From Rhyzopertha dominica (Eukaryota; Arthropoda; Insecta; Coleoptera; Bostrichidae), in contig QCXZ01000001.1 in NCBI GenBank assembly GCA_025024175.1, positions 13,578,001 through 13,642,000 of the forward strand: a stretch of 64,000 nucleotides of DNA, read 5' to 3'. The stretch's first letter is position 1. Each line of letters starts with the position of its first letter. The notes beneath the pieces were generated by a model. That model saw nothing but the letters and a program-made list of their open reading frames with translations. It was not told the DNA's origin and searched no databases. Position numbers and translations under genes: made by a program. This document shows, piece by piece, positions 1 through 12,700 of the stretch.

Positions 1-1280
1 ATTACACATGATGGTTTGATAATTTTGTCAAAATCGTCATCTTTCTTTTTTCGCTTCCCCATTTCAACTAAATCAATATTTGAATGTTTTGTACTAAGCA
101 TGTATACATCTTTCTTATCTTTCCATCTTAGTGCTAATAAACCGTGAGATGATAACATTTTGGCCTCTCCTTTTTTTAGTTTGAGGGAAGCAAGCTCTTT
201 TGGCATGTGTTTTCTATTCTTTCGCACAGTTCCAACTACATTCGTATCCTGTTCCAGTAATTTTAAAAATAATTGTGGAGACGAATACCAATTGTCCATG
301 TATAATGTGTATCCTTTTTTCAAAATTGGTTGTGCAACTCATAGGACAACTCTCTCAGACGCTGGTATATCAGTTCCCGGTATTTTATCTTTGCCAACAT
401 AGGTTTTAAAACGAATACAATAACCTGATGAAGACTCGCAAAGTTTATAGATTTTTATTCCAAATCGCGCTCGTTTCGATGGATTGAATTGAATATAACT
501 CAAACGTCCTTTGAACTTCATAAGAGATTCATCTAGTGATACTGCGCTCTCTGGAGTATAAAGATGATCGAATGTATTATTTAGATAATCAACTAAATTT
601 CAGATTTTCCTAATTCTATCATTTTTATCCAACTTTTTGTTGTCTGTAAAATGAAGGAATTTTGAGATATCAAAAAATCTATCCCGTGGCATAGTGGCTG
701 CAAAAATTGGAGTATTTATAATAGTTCTTTTTGACCAATATGAACCCAAATTAGATTTTTTTACTTGAGACATAATAATACATAATGCAGTATATCCCTT
801 CATTTCATCCAAAGTTACTGGAAACCACTTTAGGTTTCGATTATTTGCACCTTCTTTCGCAATTATTTGACTGGCATATCTATTCGTTTCTTCTACTATC
901 ATTTTCCAAAAAATTTCAGTAAGAACTTGGTCTAGCACTTTCAAAGGTGTAGGATTATCACCTATTTTGCACAGGCACAAAGCATTGATTCCAGCTATTT
1001 CTTGAAATTGTTTTATATCGGCAAGATTTTCTTTTTCTTCCCAAATCCATTGTTCTTGCAATTGTTCGATAGAAGAATCACTATCGCTCGATAAAAGTCG
1101 CGCGCGTTTTCGACGTACTGGTATTACTTCACTATTGTCAGTATCACTTTCCAATTCATTGTCGTTTTCATCATTTTCATTCTCTAATTCACTGCAATCA
1201 CTGTTATCATACAGATTTAATTCTACTTCATCGGAACTATCATTATCGCTTTCATAAAATGAATTTTTTAATTCAGACAT
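1..1280 (-). pseudogene. piggyBac-like transposase (DDE_Tnp_1_7), decayed and partial
   Basis: The reading frame begins with ATG at 1280-1278 and has an acidic Ser/Asp/Glu-rich N-terminus followed by a basic RRKRAR patch, then the typical piggyBac core (MKGYTALCIIMSQVKK, PRDRFFDISKFLHF). An in-frame TGA at 602-600 interrupts it, where relatives usually carry Arg (a CGA-to-TGA change would explain it). The same frame then continues with SLDESLMKFKGRLS, containing the first catalytic Asp near 530. A second TGA lies at 341-339. After it the frame resumes with GYTLYMDNWYSSPQ, containing the second catalytic Asp near 295, and runs off the window. The third Asp and the C-terminal cysteine-rich domain are outside. 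Two nonsense codons make it non-functional as it stands. A longer ORF starting at 1421 is only upstream read-through. Confidence 0.85.
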
Positions 1281-1443
1281 CTTAGAATAGCGTATCAAAA
1301 AAACAGGGATAAAATAATAATAAATGAAATTAACCTTATTTGCAACTGTAAGATGTCGAAAAAAACCGTTAGGCAATTGTTTGCGATCAACGCCAACTAG
1401 CGGGGGTGTCGCAAAAATCAACGCCTACTTATCAAACTCAGAT

Positions 1444-1505
1444 GACGAGTCAGACTCGTCCACCGTAACTTCGCACAAGTAAACACATGACGAGTCTCAC
1501 TCGTC
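1444..1505. repeat. paired subterminal palindromes of the piggyBac element
   Basis: Two 17-bp imperfect palindromes (1444-1460 and 1489-1505) share gacgagt and actcgtc half-sites around a 3-bp centre and are separated by 28 bp. Their place within 80 bp of the TTAA end suggests transposase-binding sites. That role is inferred. Confidence 0.6.
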
Positions 1506-1525
1506 AAATGTACTCAAAGGGTTAA

Positions 1526-3034
1526 TGCCATTGTCTTGAGATAATGTTACCTGAAGGTATAGAATGAAAATAGGTATCAGGTTCAGCATACTTACTTGCA
1601 ATAAGAAATATGGTTCTCTATGTATCAAGATTTATGCTCTGTAATATCTGATAAAAGTTTTTTTATTGTTACATAAATTTAAGGTGCTAGGCTGTCTTTT
1701 CTATGGAAACACTACATTATTATCTATACTTCATTCTGCTGACTGTTTCTAACTAATCCGTAATATTGGGCCTGTCACTAAGTGTTGCAGTTTTGTACCC
1801 TAAGTTCTAAATCCAAACACACATACATTGTAGTTGAAAAACACCATGATTGCATCCCAAAAATCACAGAATTGGTTTATCCCAAATATAAGTAATGCAC
1901 TTTTAACAGTATAATTTATAGGTATACAAACAGTTCTGAACAACAATTCTGTCTGTTGGAATGCTTAACTTATACTGTGCAATCAGTTGTTAGAAAAAAT
2001 AAATATCAGTACTAAAAGAAACTAGAGGTGGTTGATTTTATATTTCAAACTGTCAGAAAGTTGATGTAATGATATAAAATTTAAGTTTTTTGCTAATAAT
2101 GGATTTCACATATGCATAGACAACATTAATGTGTGGTCAATGCATATTGTTGTGATATTATCTGCAAAATATTTTTATTTATCCAGTAAAAGGTGCTTAA
2201 AATTTACAAACCCACAATAGAGTTTTGCCAGCAGCTGTTATTTGTTTTTAATTATTATTTTCTTAATCATATGTAAATATGGTAGTGTCAACATAATGGT
2301 GGATGTGCTTATAATGGACTTTAAGGTATAACATACCAATTATAAAGTCTTAAATATTCTTCTTAGTAATTCATTTAGTGCTTTTCTGCCTATATTATGT
2401 TTTATTATAAGTAAACTTACTGTAGTTGTGTTCCTGAATTTTCTTTTCGTGGATTACAACAATGCTTAATAATAACATAAAAATTTTAGCCAAGCTTTTT
2501 TTGGATTAAAAATAAATTTTAGGAATTCTGATTGCATTATTGTATTTTTAATTTAAATTTATGATTACTTTTAAATTAAATTGTCGAAACTACTTGTTTC
2601 TGTGTAAAAAAGTTACCTGATGTTTTGAGGCGACTTGAACAATTTGTAACCTGACATTGTAATATCAGTTTAGGTGGGTGATGCTGGATGCTACCTGAAT
2701 GCTAAAGAGTTGCAGTTTGTGTTTGGTGACCCTTCTGGTAAGCATCATGCACCGCTCGCTGATACCACCTCCCCTTTTATTATTTCCTATCGGAATGTGT
2801 TTAAAAAAAGATTTCTTTGCAACAAAGCTGTTCATAAAATGTGAAATGGATACAGCAGTAATCTAGGTTTAAAACGAAGTGAAGTTATTTAGTGGATATT
2901 ATCAAAAACTGCAGAACTTAATGAACCAGCTAGTATTATGCCCTTACTTTCTTTCATATAAATATATGCTATGCACAGCAAAACTGTCAATAACTGCACA
3001 CATTTAGTGAGTACTAACACTACTAATTTTACAG
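1526..3034. other. non-coding stretch left of first visible Piezo exon
   Basis: AT-rich sequence, probably intron of Piezo copy 1. An exon-like ORF at 2674-2844 follows a TAG acceptor and has a GTAAGC donor at 2738, but its phase is incompatible with the next Piezo exon (the joined frame hits a stop), so I do not include it in the gene model. I see nothing else here. Confidence 0.5.
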
Positions 3035-3721
3035 TCGCAAAAGAAACAAGGACCGTTTTCCCGTTTAGAGGGTAGCTTCAGTGATCCTCTTGTGCGTCGA
3101 ATGTCACAGCGTCTTTCTAACAGACGACTTGTGCGTTCTGGCACTACTAGGCGACGCTGGCAAAGTGCTACTCGCAAAGTCCGAGTAAGCTCTAGCCGAT
3201 CATAGTTTTGTTTTAATTATCATTTTTGACTGATTTCCTGTCTCGGCAAATTTCTTTCTTTACTGCACACAATTTAATTGCATTTGCCACAGTTATGATT
3301 CATTTGTGCTGATGCTTATGCGCTTTTGGTGGTTTCTAGGTTAAGATTGATAACAGTGACCCTTCGAATGTTGGCGAAACCACTCCAGTATGTATTCTGT
3401 TTTTTTTTCTTTTAGTTATTACTTTATCTTTTAGACTTATGTCATTGGTATTTTCATTGGTATATGGGATATAATTTTAATTACATATAGCTTTATCATG
3501 CACACATTTGTATCCTGCATCTTCACAATTTAAGTTAACAAAAGATATATATTACTTTCTTTTATGGTAATAATTTCCCTAGCTCATACGTGGTGTAAGT
3601 CCTTCTTCGAGAAGGTACGGATCGGGCAGTAAAAGAAGTGGGGGCAGCATTTTACAAGATTCAACTGGAAGTGTCACCGTTACGGGAGATACCACTGAAG
3701 ACATTCCAATGCAGCAACTCG
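3035..3721 (+). CDS. Piezo: Piezo copy 1, basic intracellular linker exons
   Basis: Three exons: 3035-3184 (50 codons, phase 0-0), 3340-3387 (16 codons, phase 0-0) and 3583-3721 (phase 0-1). They encode an Arg/Ser-rich hydrophilic loop (RRMSQRLSNRRLVRSG, then PSSRRYGSGSKRSGG), expected to face the cytosol between the N-terminal blade helices and the next repeat. RRMS and similar sites are candidate kinase targets by inference. The 48-nt micro-exon is symmetric and could be skipped without a frameshift. The last exon ends at a tandem donor (GTAAGG at 3722 and again at 3728), so a 6-nt in-frame variant is possible. The corresponding loop of copy 2 is much shorter. Confidence 0.85.
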
Positions 3722-6700
3722 GTAAGGGTAAGGCTTTCCTTCCTTTAGTTTTGCTGTATATATAATATTTGGAAATTGCCTAATTCTATGAATTTTAGCT
3801 TATTTTAGTTTATGTGAATATATTACATTGCATGTTGTTTTATGTCTAGCTTTAATGTAAAATAACAATTACAGAGATCTGCATGTCCAAGTTTGACCCA
3901 GGTACTTTGGTTTGAGTGTCAAGATGTCACTGTTAAAGAATTATATGAGGGCTCTGATTTTTAACCTTCAGTGGATTATTAAAATGAGTTCCATTTACAT
4001 AAAAAAATATTTTATTGTTAAAACTTGAGCAAACCATTTAAGCATTTGTCATATTGTGACACATGCTTGTCATATTGTGACACATGCTTTTACATGCATT
4101 TTTCAAGAAACTGTGTTGCCAACTGGGTCAAGCACATTTTTTGGAGCTTTTCATTGGTGGCACTTACGATGAAACATAAGATAACAATAACAAAGGCGGT
4201 TCATTGTGAAACATTATTTTGCCTGCAACGAGCGATTTATGAGTAGAATAAACAAAGAGGCATGCTTTCATTCAGCATTGTTTTGATCTACAACACCAAG
4301 TCAAACAAGTCAGGGCTCAAGTTTTCAATCGTCCATCATATAATCTGGACGAACATCGCTTAGTCACCAAGGAAGGGTTTCAGTAGGCTGTCAAAATGTA
4401 TTTGACTGAGTTGTTGGCACAATTCCTTGAAGAGAGTATCTAAAAGCCTTTGTCAATATAGAAAAAAAAATACTTCAATTGTTTTAGCGATTTTATAGAA
4501 AATGAATAAGGCCTTATTCAACTTTTAAATTAATTAAAATATTTTTTTATATACAGACCTTATTTTTATAACCCATCAAACTTTGTACGAGTCCCTAAAG
4601 TGTAGGCAGAATTTTAAAGTGTTATTAAGCAAGTCAAGTAAGATGAAAACCTAAAAGTTTTTTTTTCTGAATGTTTATATTTCTAAGATATTGTATGTTA
4701 AAAGTACAGTTTCCTTCATTATGGTAAGCTGAGATTTTGTAAACAGTCACATATGACTTATATGCATATTCCTAGATAATTACAGGCCCTCCTCAGTGGC
4801 ATATAAATAGAAGTTAGCTATGTTTAATGTGCATGTTTTTGAAGTTATTAGGTTTTTATAAAACTTTGCACTTTTTGATTACTAATTTCATGTACATACT
4901 ATAAAAAAGATGTATGTTTCTTAATTGTTTTTTCCATAACTAAGTATGTTACGTCACATTGAATGATTGAATGGCAATAAAGATAATATACAGGGTTATT
5001 AACATTATATTACATGAAATACATTTTTAATGTATTTGCTATTTGTTATAAGTAATTCTAAGTTGTCAAAATGCCATAGGTAATTTTATAAATATTAAGC
5101 TTATTCAAATCTGTTTGATTTCTGAAAATGTGAACAGTTAACTGTAGAAAAGTATAGTATGTTTACCCATCAAAAGCCTCTGTAATTTCCAGTAACCATT
5201 TATTGTATAATTTGACGAAGATAAAATATGGTTCTAAACAAAACATGTGCTTTCTGTTTTTGACTTTCTGCATAAGAAGGGATCAAGAAAATAGCAATGT
5301 ATTCTAAAAAGAGTTTAGCAAGATTAGGTTTTTGCTTTACAATTAAGAGTTTTGATTGTAAAAGAAACAAAGTATTTCAGGAAATCCTAATGACAAAACA
5401 CCTTTGTTGAGCGATAGTAATGTAAGGTGTCATTACACAACATTCAGGGCTTTGAACTGGTATTTTTTTGGTTCTGTTTTTAGTTCCGGTTTAAATTTTA
5501 AAAAATAAATATCGTTTGNTTCCTTTTTTTTATAATAAAAATACTGTTTTTTTGTCAGTTAAAGTAGGTACTTTTATTCATGTAAAACATTTTGTTCCTT
5601 GGAACATGCATGTACGACTTAATTTCTATAACAAATTTTTGTCTGCTGAACAATTAACAAAAAATTGTGAAATGATTATGGTTTAAAAATTACGTGAAGA
5701 AAACGTATCATGATCACTCCATCTGTTCAGTGATCAGAGTATAGTACAAAAAGTCAGTTGCACCCAAAGTTTCTAGTATTTCCATATAACATGATTTCAA
5801 TACAAACATACTTGCTCATGTACAATGCAACTACCAACATTCTTTCTAAACAATCCCCTGCTTATATGCATATACTGTGAATATACTATCAGCATAGTAC
5901 CGAATATAAATAGGTCCAATACTCATGCAGGATTTTATTATATCATAAGTTGACCTATAATGTGAACTGAGCATAAGATCGAAGTTTTAAAGCTATTTTT
6001 AATTTCCTTAATCACCATGTACTGTTTGAGTAGATACATTTTATGTTTTAAAGCTAATGTTGCAACATGCCAATATTATTTTTTAATACATTTTTACAGT
6101 AGTGCTTGACAAATACTGTCCTGACTATTATGTGTACCCCTATATCCAAAACGTTATAGTGTAAATTAACTTTTCAGAAGAAGAAGACTATGAACCGACA
6201 CTGTTGGATAACATTTTATTTGCATTTGAAACCCTGGTGCAAGTTATCATACGATCTTCATACATTGGCACAAACATAATCATGATGGTAAGTATTGCTG
6301 AACTATTTTGTTAAATACAATAATTTAAATCCTTGAACCGTTTAACGACTAGCAGCTTATTTATACTACAAAGTTGTAACCCAGCACTTTAAGAGAGCAG
6401 TATTTACACTTTAATTTTTGTGTCTTAAAATTTGGCTCCTGTCCCACTATATGCAATTCCATTGTTTAATGTCTTAAAATGTAAAACCACGAAGTGGCTG
6501 TTTGCATAACTGACAGTAAATGTAAAATTGGGTCAAAAAGCATGTTTATATTTTGTTTGAGACAGATTATACAAAATATTCTAAATTTACCTTGTTGTAC
6601 ATATTTCAAAGTGATCTTCACCTGAAATGATGGAATTTATCTAGTACTTCCTCACACTTCTTTGTGCACTAAGCCAAGTGTTTTAAAATTATGAACTTAT

Positions 6701-9700
6701 TGTAGTTAATACATAGTACATCCACTATTTATACATCTGCTTCATTTCATAGCTGTGATTAATACTTGTTAATAAAGACTAAGTACTGAAGGTAAGATAC
6801 ATATTTCTATTTATATTTACTCTCTAAAAACTCTTAAAAAATAATAACTGTAGGTCAGTTAACTAACGTTTTTATAATTTGTTTTACGGAAGTTCACAAA
6901 GCTTTCTCCCCTTAAAAAATGCAAATCAGTTCATTTTCAAAGTGAGTGTGTCAGCAATTGTGGTTAAATTAATATCTTATAAGCATCCACTTTGATCTAA
7001 TTATTTTTTTCTCTAGCGAATTCATTATGCATATATAAAATTTAGTGACCTATGTAATAGAATTGGCTGATCATATTCAGATTGGGATTTTAAAATTTTA
7101 TGAAGCTCGTATTATGTCTATATTTCCTTTAACATTTTTAGAGAGCTCACATGTATTATGTATGTTCAAAAACAATTTATCATGCTATTTATATACAAAA
7201 GTCTTGCTTTAAAATATACATTTGACAAATTTTGTTTTTGCATATCCCAAATGTTATTCTCTGTTGGGGATGCTGTTTCTTTTTAGTTCGTATACCGTAA
7301 ATAAACCTAAATTATTTATTAGCTCTATTTGTAAATGAACTGTTTGTAAACTTTGATAAAGCAATTTGTCTTTTTTTAGGCCTGGAGTATAACATATCTT
7401 AGCTGGCTAACATTTGTACTACTAATTTGGGCAAATCTGCTGTGGTTGGTTCCCAATCAGAGGAAATCTATGCTGAGATCCAGTCCCGCATTGGTTGTTT
7501 ATGCATGGTTTCTGCTGCTGTCGGCATACATATATTCCATGGATTTAACAGAAGAAGAACTACCATCTACAGTTAAAGGAATAAATTTTGCTCAAATCGG
7601 ATTTCAGAAAGTAACTGTACTTCCATGCAACCCACTATTGGTTAAATGTCTGTACAGTATCATGTTTTGGATTACATTAAGGCAGTACATGCAGGAAAGA
7701 CATGAAGCAAAACAAACTAGTGCGCTAGCAGATATGGTTGCTCCTCTTCAGGTTACAGTTAGGGCTGCTACAGGTAAATGTACTTGGAGCTATATGAATC
7801 GCCACAGTAAAAGAAGCTATAATTAACTGTGGTTACTTTTATTTTTAACTAATTAATCTTATTGTTTATATAACAAATAACAAAGGTCTATGTAACAAGA
7901 AATGCTCATACATGTAATGAGTCTAGTTTTCAGTATTTCTATAATATTGACTGGGTTGTAGGAGCACCAAAAGAAGAGGAAAAAGGCAGTAAAATAATGA
8001 AAATCATTGGAGACCATCTTAAAAATTTTTTAACCAAGTTTTGGATATGGATAGTTGCAATAACTCTGTTTACTGTTGCAATTACTGGAGAGAGGATGAC
8101 TGCATTTAGGATCATCTACATGGCTTTATTCCTATTTTTCGTACTGACATTTCAGGTTTGCAATAGTTGTTTTATTCACACAAGACACTCGACTATCTTT
8201 GCATTCTTTCCAGCTGTCGTTTAGAATTTGGCGTAAAATGATGTTTGGGTTTTGGCTGACCGTTATTGTTTATTCCATGGCTATTTTAGTAATGGTGTAC
8301 ACCTACCAGTTTGATAACTTCCCTACTTACTGGCAGGAATATTTGCATGTTCCAGTTGAGCAGTATGTGTTTCACAACAGGCATGTGCATGTTTTTTAAT
8401 TAATATGTTACAGACAACATGATTTGGGATTGGAAATATTTGAAACAAAACAACTTTTCGTACGCTTAGTAACACCTACATTTTTTGTTATAATCACCGT
8501 TATTCAATTACACTACTTCCACAAAGATTTTATGGAATTATCAGATACTAAAAGTGTGAATGTTACTGATGGTGGGTCGGAAGGTAGTTCTGTGCAGGAA
8601 GGTGCTTTCGATCCCAGCAGTGAAAAGACAGACATATCTGACGTTAAAATTGATTTTACGGATCTTGCAAGTATGTATTTTTAAGATCACATCAACATAT
8701 TGACTTGATAATTTTGCTTTTACAGATGTTTCCATGAACCAGTTACAAGTGGCCTATAAGCACTGGTTGAAGAAATTTCTTCATTTTAAAAACTTAACTT
8801 TCCTTTTTCTTGAATTACACATGCCAAAAATCGTGCTCTTGATGGCAATGATGGTTTGCGTCTACGACAAGTGTGCCATGCACTTTGTGATTGTAGTGCT
8901 CATTGCATTGGCGTTCACTTTTGGACGATCAGTGCAGGTGTTTTGCATTTATTCCAGTTCAGCCCTGGTGTCTGTTCTGCTTTTAGCACGTATGGTTTAT
9001 CAGATCCAGTACATAGAACATGACCGTTGGAATGGTACTTGCGTAAGTAGCTTTTTCATAATACTGGCTCGAGCAGCATATCATGCATTTGAATTTTATT
9101 TTCATACTAATCATGCTGTTGAAGTAAACATTTGACTCAATCTAAATGCAAAGCATGATTTCTTCATTTAAATTGTTCTGAGTAAGCATGTTGTTTAATT
9201 TGTGTTAAATGACAGAAATGCACAATAAATTGTAAAATTCATTTGTTCTCAATTGCCTGAATTAACCATATTTATAAAACTCTTGATATAAATGTAAATA
9301 ATCAAAGGTAGAACCACCACTTTAATTCTTTTATAAATACGTTTTTTTGGTTTATACAAATCTATTATGATGAAAATCCCACATAAAATGATGATTCATA
9401 TTTTTTCCTTTTTGTTTAAATTTCATTAAGCATAATCATTCTGTTTAAAATACCTTAATTTCAAAAAGTGCTACTACTATAGAATGCTTGGTGTTTATAC
9501 AATAGATACATAATATACAAAAATTGATACAAATACATTAATGGAATGAACTTACGAAACACTTTATTTATGTCTCTACAGCCTACATGTTTTTATGTCT
9601 TTCGAAATATACACTTGATGATGTTGCTCTGCTCAAAACATTTTTTGAATTTGTATCGAGAAAGGTTCTTCAAATTAATTACCACATGCTTTTCAATATC

Positions 9701-12700
9701 AGATACAGATATATTATTATAAAATAAATTAAATAAAAATTCACAAATTTCCGGCAAAAAATCAGATCACAAAGCAAATCAGCCCATTTTTAGCCTGTTT
9801 TAATTTTTTGAATGCTTTTTTCAAACGGCTTCACAGAGTCTTGTTAGCACTTCTCGATAATAATGCTGAGTCACTACCCGTCTTTGTTCAATGAATGCCT
9901 GTAAGATCAATAAAGCAAAAAGACTTGTGACATGATGGGATTTTTGTTTGCAGATGCATTGAAGGATCAGATGTAAACAATTCTTCGATGTTTTTGCTTA
10001 TTTCAAACATTTTGGAACTATCTTTGTGCAAATTTTCGTATTTATAATTATTCAGTCAAGAAAGCTGTTTCACTGTTTATATTCAGCTCTTCCGAAAAAA
10101 AATTTATTCTCATAGCTCAAAAGCTTATTAGTTCTTACTATTTATCTAGTTTAGTAGTTGTCACTTTTTCATATCATCGTCTTTCTCCTCTGTCTCCTCT
10201 TACTTCTTTTTAATTTTTTTTTGTCAATCAATTACCACTGACTTCTTCATAGTTTCCTCACACACTTCTCTAGTACTTTTGCCTAATTTTGTGCAAAATT
10301 AGCTACTCATATACTATTCACATATTTTTCCAGCTTAAAGGACAAACAGATGTGAGCAGTGCAATTCACAGTATTTTGACAATTGGTGATTAGGTTTTTT
10401 CTTTTTTTTTAATTCTCCACAGGCAACATACTCGTACATGCATACATTGTCATGTTTAGTGCGATAAGTCAAAATAAATTTTTATATTACATATACATTT
10501 ATGCCATTCCTGTAATTTAATTGTCAGACCTCGTATACACATACTACATTTTAATGTTACATTTAACAGATCTTACCAGAATTAACTAAACAAAAATGTC
10601 TTAAAAATAAATAATATTATTATTAAAGGGGCGTTTAGTAACCTCTGCTTGGCACACAAACATTATAATAGAATAATTTAAAATCTATTTGAAATTGTTT
10701 TGTTTTGTTTGCGCCAATAGGTTTCTACAACCAATATGAGTACATATCACACAAAATTAAAATTTTCGTGAATATGCCCATTGTGACATATTTGATAGTC
10801 AAATAATCCTTGATATAAAATTTTATAATTTAGTTTTTTTGCAGTACATTTCACTAAAAAGTTAAATATTCTTTTGATGGTAGTCTTATAGCAAATTGAA
10901 GGCAATCAAGAAAAAATATGTTAAAAACAAACAGATTTCAAATCATCCTGTTGTAACTTAGATAAAAAGTAATAACTAATATTGTTTATCTTGTATTTTA
11001 ATTAATGACAATAATCTTACGATCAAGTAATTAATTTTTAGGACAAATGAAGCTGCACATATATTTATTGTCAGCAGCTTACATGATATTTTCTCAATTA
11101 TTTGCTTATTTATATGTATTAAACATTTTGTAAATGTTGATTAACTTGAGATTTCAAAAGCATCACACCACATCATCGTTTGGTCTTAATACTAATACCT
11201 CATGACATTACAATTACATTATAAATTAATGCTTGTTTGAAACTTATGGGTTTTTTTCAAAGAGATTTTTGCATGTACCTCTCATACCAATATTGCCCGA
11301 GAATCACTATTTTTGAGATGGTGAACAGAAATAAGTAACACAAATTAGTAAAATGTACATATTGTTACATAAAATTAAAGCATAAAATATAATACACTAC
11401 TCAAGAAAGTTCTGGGTGGCTGTATTTTGATGCACCCATACGTTTGACATGGATACCTTTATCTTAAATACATAGCAGAGGAGGTAGTTAATTTTAAGTT
11501 AAAATGAATATGACAAAAATTAATCATTCAACTGAACCCTGTTCACTTCTTAATTCGTAAAGTCACCACTAGATGACACACACATCGATTTTCACAAAAT
11601 GACTGGACAATCAGCATTTTAGGTCTTTGTACTTACAGACCGTACCAACCTATGTCGTAGTTCGTAAAGCCCCTGCTAGATGATTTCTAGACATTTTCAC
11701 AAAGTAACCCCCAAAGTGAGGTGTAAGACTTGTCAGCATCAAAATATGAAAATTATACAACATGTAATCAATCAATAGTATTTATTTAATAAGCTATTAC
11801 ATAACAGCAAATAATACCGTAAATTTTCATTAAAAACCTACTTTTAGTTTTTGCCATGCCTTCTGCACTTTGTCCTAAATGCTGCTGATAAGTTGCAGGA
11901 AACAATAGAATCCACAGTTGTTAATCTTAGTAAAGACATTGTATCACATTCATTTTATTAAATACCATTGCAGTTTAAAAAATTACTTTTAATAGTATAT
12001 CTTATTTGCTAAATTTAAAAGTGAATATGTAAGCTTTTTCATGTTCTATAATCATAATTCGTATCGAATCTATAAATATGTTCTTAAAATGTTGCTTCTG
12101 TTACAGAACTTTACATCACCATCAAATAAATCTGCTTTAGAAGTTACAACACCGCTTTTCCAGAACATCTCAACCAATGAAACAAAATATAACTCTGCTG
12201 AATGGCTGGGATTCAGAAAATCCACCTATTTGCCTGGTTTGGTAAAGTGGAATATTATTTATATACTGACAGTAACCTTATGGTCAGTTGTGTTAGTACG
12301 CCAGTTTAATCATCGGGTTTCAAGAGGCAAGCCTACTTCAAGGCCATTTTTCATGTTTCCGAAGATAACTAGAGCAGAAGCAGATAAAAATCTAAGAAAT
12401 TGTGTGAAATACTTGGCAAACTATGGTTTTTATAAGTTTGGAGTGGAAGTAAGTTTATTGTTAAGCATTCTTTCTTTTCAACAAACATATTTTTAAATTA
12501 CAGATTTCTTTCATGGCTATTGTAGCCTTGATTGGTTTCCGAATGGATTTGTATGCCACAATACACGCCATTTGGCTATGTATCATGATATCAATGAGTC
12601 GAACCACATTATCTAAGATTTGGAATTTTTATTTGGCATTTGTTGGAATCTCACTTCCATATCAGTACTTTATGTCTGTTGGGTTGCCACCTAGTTTGTG

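Larger units (their letters stand above)
1..1521 (-). mobile_element. piggyBac-family DNA transposon, 5' part, cut by window edge
   Basis: The transposase remnant reads leftward from 1280. The outer end of the element is at 1521: the terminal bases GGG (CCC on the element strand) abut a TTAA at 1522-1525, the hallmark piggyBac target site. Just inside the end are two near-identical palindromic motifs, gacgagtcagactcgtc at 1444-1460 and a variant at 1489-1505, probable subterminal transposase-binding repeats. The other end lies left of base 1, so full length is unknown. It lies upstream of the first visible Piezo exon, probably inside a 5' intron of that gene. Confidence 0.85.

Noticed and set aside
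2674..2844. Exon-like ORF with AG acceptor and GTAAGC donor left of the first Piezo exon
   Set aside because: In every usable frame it either contains a stop or joins the exon at 3035 in a frame that stops, so it cannot be part of the Piezo model.
8541..8735. Minus-strand ORF opposite Piezo exon 8414-8670
   Set aside because: Antisense shadow of a well-supported exon.
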